The translations under genes and the position numbers were made by a program. The notes under the pieces were generated by a model. That model did no database searches and had not been told where the DNA came from. It worked only from the letters and a program-made list of their open reading frames with translations. From Micromonospora sp. M71_S20 (GTDB lineage Bacteria > Actinomycetota > Actinomycetes > Mycobacteriales > Micromonosporaceae), in the NCBI RefSeq assembly GCF_003664255.1, contig NZ_RCCV01000005.1, positions 62,001 through 126,000 of the forward strand: a stretch of DNA of 64,000 nt, written 5' to 3'. The stretch's first letter is position 1. Each line of letters opens with the position of its first letter. Below are positions 61,568 to 64,000 of this stretch, in pieces.

Positions 61568-62170
61568 ATGAACGAGCCGCTTCCCGACCCGTTCGCCGAC
61601 CATCCGGACTGGGCTCCCCGGCCGCCCCGACCGATCGAGATCGTGCCGGCCACCGGCCGCGTCGAACTCCGCGGGCAGCGCGTGCTGGTCGGCCTGCCCG
61701 GGTTCGGCTGGCGCGGTGACCTACGCGCCGACGACCGGGTGGTGCAGGGCAGCCGAACATACGTGCCGGTCATCCCCGAGCACGAGTGGTACCGGGCGGA
61801 GTCCGACCAGGTGGAGGTCTTCGCGCCGCTGGTCCCGGTCGAGCGGGTCTGGGTGGAGACGGTGGGGGCCCAGCGGCCGGACGCGTCGGCGGATCGCGCG
61901 ACGGGCGTCCGCCTGGTCTCGCTGGACGCTCCGGCGCATCGCATGCCGACCCCGGTCTTCGAGTCGGACGCCGTCACGGGTCGCCGGGTGGTGCACGTCG
62001 TGGACTCCGTCGAACACCGGGATCTGCGTGCCGTCACGGAGACCTACTCCGGCGCGGAAGGCGACATCTGCGTCCGGGTGACGCCGGAGGTGGAGTGGTA
62101 CCGCTGGGCCTGGCGGGGCCAGTCACCGACCACACTGGAGGTTCCGGTGCATCTGCTCTGGGTTGAGTGA
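61568..62170 (+). CDS. Unknown soluble protein of the secretion-like operon
   Basis: This 200-aa protein has no signal peptide or membrane helix and is rich in Val, Glu, Arg and Trp. It appears beta-rich: RVELRGQRVLVGLPGFGWRG, VVQGSRTYVPVIPEHEWYRA, QVEVFAPLVPVERVWVETVG, and a related C-terminal VTPEVEWYRWAWRGQSPTTL with VPVHLLWVE. The two EWYR-containing halves hint at an internal duplication. It follows the wall hydrolase by 13 bp, so it belongs to the same transcript, and it may be a cytosolic substrate, chaperone or regulator. No family is recognised. Confidence 0.65.
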   Translation: MNEPLPDPFADHPDWAPRPPRPIEIVPATGRVELRGQRVLVGLPGFGWRGDLRADDRVVQGSRTYVPVIPEHEWYRAESDQVEVFAPLVPVERVWVETVGAQRPDASADRATGVRLVSLDAPAHRMPTPVFESDAVTGRRVVHVVDSVEHRDLRAVTETYSGAEGDICVRVTPEVEWYRWAWRGQSPTTLEVPVHLLWVE

Positions 62171-62173
62171 TGC

Positions 62174-62746
62174 TCAGCCAGTCTTACGGCCACTACAGAC
62201 CCGCCAACCTTCATCTTGTTCCACCACATCGAACACCCAGTCCTCACGCCTGCTGCTGCGGGGCTGGCCGTTGGCTGAGCCGGAGATGGTGAGCGTCGTG
62301 GCAACTGATTCGCCCTCGCTCGTCTTGGTTCGGGTGAGCGGCCCCCAACTAACTCTGACAACGACGTCGAAGTTGGCCTCACGCTGCTCGATCTCGCTGC
62401 GCAGCCCGGAGACCGCAGCCCGATCGCCGTTTCCCTCGCAGGTGAAGAGGTTGGCGCGGGTGTCGTTGCGGTCCACGAGGAAGGCGCGAAGGTAGTTGTC
62501 CACCACCACGTCGGGCGCGCTGCGGTCGGGTGCCGCGGCCCGGTTGTAGAGCACGTATCCGGCGGCCACTCCGCCGAGGCAGAGTGCCACGACGACGCTC
62601 GTGACCACGGTGAGCACGGTGCGCAGCCGCCGCCGTGGCCGCTCCGGCACCGGGGCCGGCGAGGGCGGCGCCAGGTGGTCCGAGGGAGGCCGTTGCGCCG
62701 GTACGCGGGAGACCTGGGAACCGGCGGGGGGCTGCACTGATTCCAC
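62174..62746 (-). CDS. Single-pass NTF2-like membrane protein (second VirB8-like)
   Basis: This 190-aa protein has about 40 Pro-rich cytosolic residues. One transmembrane helix (TVLTVVTSVVVALCLGGVAA, about 43-62) is followed by an exported domain of about 115 residues. DVVVDNYLRAFLVDRNDTRA, a Cys pair (NLFTCEGNG, EGWRVCSGRKTG), SEIEQREANFDVVVRVSWG and DWVFDVVEQDEG outline an NTF2-like cone. It resembles the VirB8-like protein of the operon in architecture but is encoded on the opposite strand, with its stop only 3 bp from the unknown gene's stop. Expression must come from its own promoter in the 195-bp region to the right. Confidence 0.65.
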   Translation of the reverse strand: MESVQPPAGSQVSRVPAQRPPSDHLAPPSPAPVPERPRRRLRTVLTVVTSVVVALCLGGVAAGYVLYNRAAAPDRSAPDVVVDNYLRAFLVDRNDTRANLFTCEGNGDRAAVSGLRSEIEQREANFDVVVRVSWGPLTRTKTSEGESVATTLTISGSANGQPRSSRREDWVFDVVEQDEGWRVCSGRKTG

Positions 62747-62941
62747 CCTCTGAGGCTAGCGGCTGGACGCGGTAGACCCAATGCCCCAGATCCAGCGGAT
62801 CGTGACGGACCACTGCCCATCGGTGAGATCCACGACATCCCCGGCGCAGTGCCGCCGCGCATCCCGGACGAGTCGGCCCGGCTGGGTTACGGTCTCTGCG
62901 CGGGGAGGGGTTGCCGACCTCGGGCAGAGGGGGTGGACGCG

Positions 62942-64000
62942 GTGGCCGGTCCGAAGGCACGCACCAACCGCGCCGCCGCACTGCACCGGCGGGCCGCCGC
63001 CACCGCGACCGCCGCCGCGAGCGTCCTCGACGACACCCGGCCCGTCCCCGCCGACCAGCGCCGCCAGTACGAGCTGGCCGACCGCCTCCGGTCTGCGGCG
63101 GCGGTGCTGGCCCCCGGCTGGGCGGGCTCTCCCCTGGAGACGGTGGCACCGACCACTCCGGCCGGTGAGGGGCCGCCTCCCTTCGTCCGGGTCGGTACGG
63201 CGGCACCGCTGGACGACGCCCGGTTCCCCGCACTGGTGCCGTTGCTCGGCACGGGCCACCTCTCGGTGGACGTGGACGCCCGGGATCCCCGGGTGGCGGG
63301 GCTGCTGCGGGGCGTACTGCTGCGGCTGTTGGCGGCGACCCCGGCCGGGGCGCTGCTGGTCCGCGCGGTGGACGCGACCGGCACGGCCCTCGCGCCGTTC
63401 GCGCCGCTCGCGGACGCGGGCCTGCTGCCGCCCCCGGCGGTGGACGTGGCGGGGCTGCGGGCCGTGCTCACCGAGGCCGAGCAGTGGGTGGCGCCGGGGA
63501 CGAGCGGGCGACGCCGGCACGACCGGACGCTGCTGCTGGTGATCGCCGCCCTACCCGAGTCGACCGGAGCCACCGACCTGGCCCGCATCGAGGCCCTGGC
63601 CGAGCCGGGCCGGGCCGCCGGCCTGCACCTGGTGGTGGCGGGCTGGCCTCCGGCGGGCGACCGGGAGCCGCTGCCGCGGGCGACGACGCTGGCGGTCCGC
63701 ACCGCGTACGCGCTGCTGGGTGACCCGCCGGGCGGGTCGTTCGCCGGTCCGGGCGCCGAGCCGCCGGGCGGGCTGAACTCGCCGGTCTTCATCGAGGCGG
63801 ATCCGCCGGCCGAACTCGTCGACGCGGTCTGTTGCCGGCTGGCCGTTCAGGTGGAGGCGGGTTCCCGGCTGGCGCTCACCGACCTGCTGCCGGCGGCCGA
63901 CGAGGAGCTGTGGACGGCGAGCGGGGTGGGCGGGCTGACCACGACCGTCGGGGATGCCGGTGGCCGCCCCGTGTCGCTCGGCTTCACGGAGCTGACGCCG
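62942..64000 (+). CDS. FtsK/SpoIIIE-like ATPase, N-terminal part (3' end outside window)
   Basis: About 353 residues are visible and the frame is open to the window edge. The sequence begins with a helical region (ARTNRAAALHRRAAATATAA, RRQYELADRLRSAAAVLAPG). An alpha/beta region follows with VLLRLLAATPAGALLVRAVD and RTLLLVIAALPESTGATDLA. Then come RIEALAEPGRAAGLHLVVAG and a turn PVSLGFTELTP, where related FtsK/SpoIIIE/TraB-type proteins next show the Walker A loop. It is therefore probably a coupling or translocation ATPase. GTG 62942 has gagggg 8-11 bp upstream; GTG 62933 and 62849 are alternatives in frame. The motor motifs lie outside the window, so the call is provisional. Confidence 0.6.
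   Translation, partial: MAGPKARTNRAAALHRRAAATATAAASVLDDTRPVPADQRRQYELADRLRSAAAVLAPGWAGSPLETVAPTTPAGEGPPPFVRVGTAAPLDDARFPALVPLLGTGHLSVDVDARDPRVAGLLRGVLLRLLAATPAGALLVRAVDATGTALAPFAPLADAGLLPPPAVDVAGLRAVLTEAEQWVAPGTSGRRRHDRTLLLVIAALPESTGATDLARIEALAEPGRAAGLHLVVAGWPPAGDREPLPRATTLAVRTAYALLGDPPGGSFAGPGAEPPGGLNSPVFIEADPPAELVDAVCCRLAVQVEAGSRLALTDLLPAADEELWTASGVGGLTTTVGDAGGRPVSLGFTELTP

Noticed and set aside
53721..64000. Integrative conjugative element with attachment sites
   Set aside because: No integrase, relaxase, excisionase, tRNA target or flanking direct repeat is visible in the window.

Overview
The window is high-GC actinobacterial chromosome. Lsr2, CarD, ClpC, DUF397, RDD/DUF2510 proteins, strong GTG start usage and a hydroquinone-type type III polyketide synthase cluster all point to the Micromonosporaceae (Micromonospora/Actinoplanes relatives). 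I see no rRNA, tRNA, IS element, integrase or CRISPR array.

Layout. 1-11.4 kb holds tyrosine/homogentisate catabolism: the tail of hppD, an aromatic-type aminotransferase, and a fah-unknown operon divergent from hmgA with a perfect 19-bp palindrome between them. Interrupting it are two RDD membrane proteins, a DUF916/WxL-like surface-protein trio, a PQQ-like beta-propeller protein, an SRPBCC protein and a DUF397 protein. 11.4-14.2 kb carries a TPR protein, ispF, ispD and carD. 14.5-20.2 kb holds two exported or membrane unknowns and a compact type III PKS, flavoprotein, methyltransferase and UbiA cluster. 20.3-31.8 kb carries an LpqE-like lipoprotein, radA, disA, a membrane-anchored unknown, def, an ACT-repeat protein, mutY, a secreted C39-like peptidase, clpC and lsr2. 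31.9-40.5 kb is a cofactor block: lysS, coaX, nadC, nadB, a DUF2520 protein, panC and panD. 40.6-49.3 kb holds an NDUFAF7-like methyltransferase directly upstream of an orphan nuoD, a low-complexity membrane protein and an OpuC/Osm-type compatible-solute transporter whose two permease genes are separated by three 59-bp repeats. 49.3-53.4 kb ends with membrane proteins and folK-folB-folP.

From 53.7 kb to the right edge runs a tightly coupled operon resembling a chromosomal, relaxase-less type IV secretion system. In order it has VirB2-like and VirB3/TcpE-like small membrane proteins, an 18-codon micro-ORF, a 1135-aa VirB4-like ATPase, a VirB6/TrbL-like protein, a VirB8-like protein, a transglycosylase-M23 wall hydrolase and an unknown. 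A reverse-strand VirB8-like protein and the start of what looks like an FtsK/SpoIIIE-type ATPase follow. A 343-bp leader with an SOS-box-like dyad and several stem-loops precedes it. This is my main candidate for an undescribed system.

The backbone ispF-ispD-carD-lpqE-radA-disA ... mutY ... clpC-lsr2-lysS-coaX-panD-panC-DUF2520 ... DUF3180-folK-folB-folP matches, from memory, the M. tuberculosis Rv3581c-Rv3608c order. The PKS cluster, the nuoD/Opu block and the secretion-like operon stand out as lineage-specific insertions. Start sites, distant homology calls and operator roles are inferences from reading the sequence; no database search was run.
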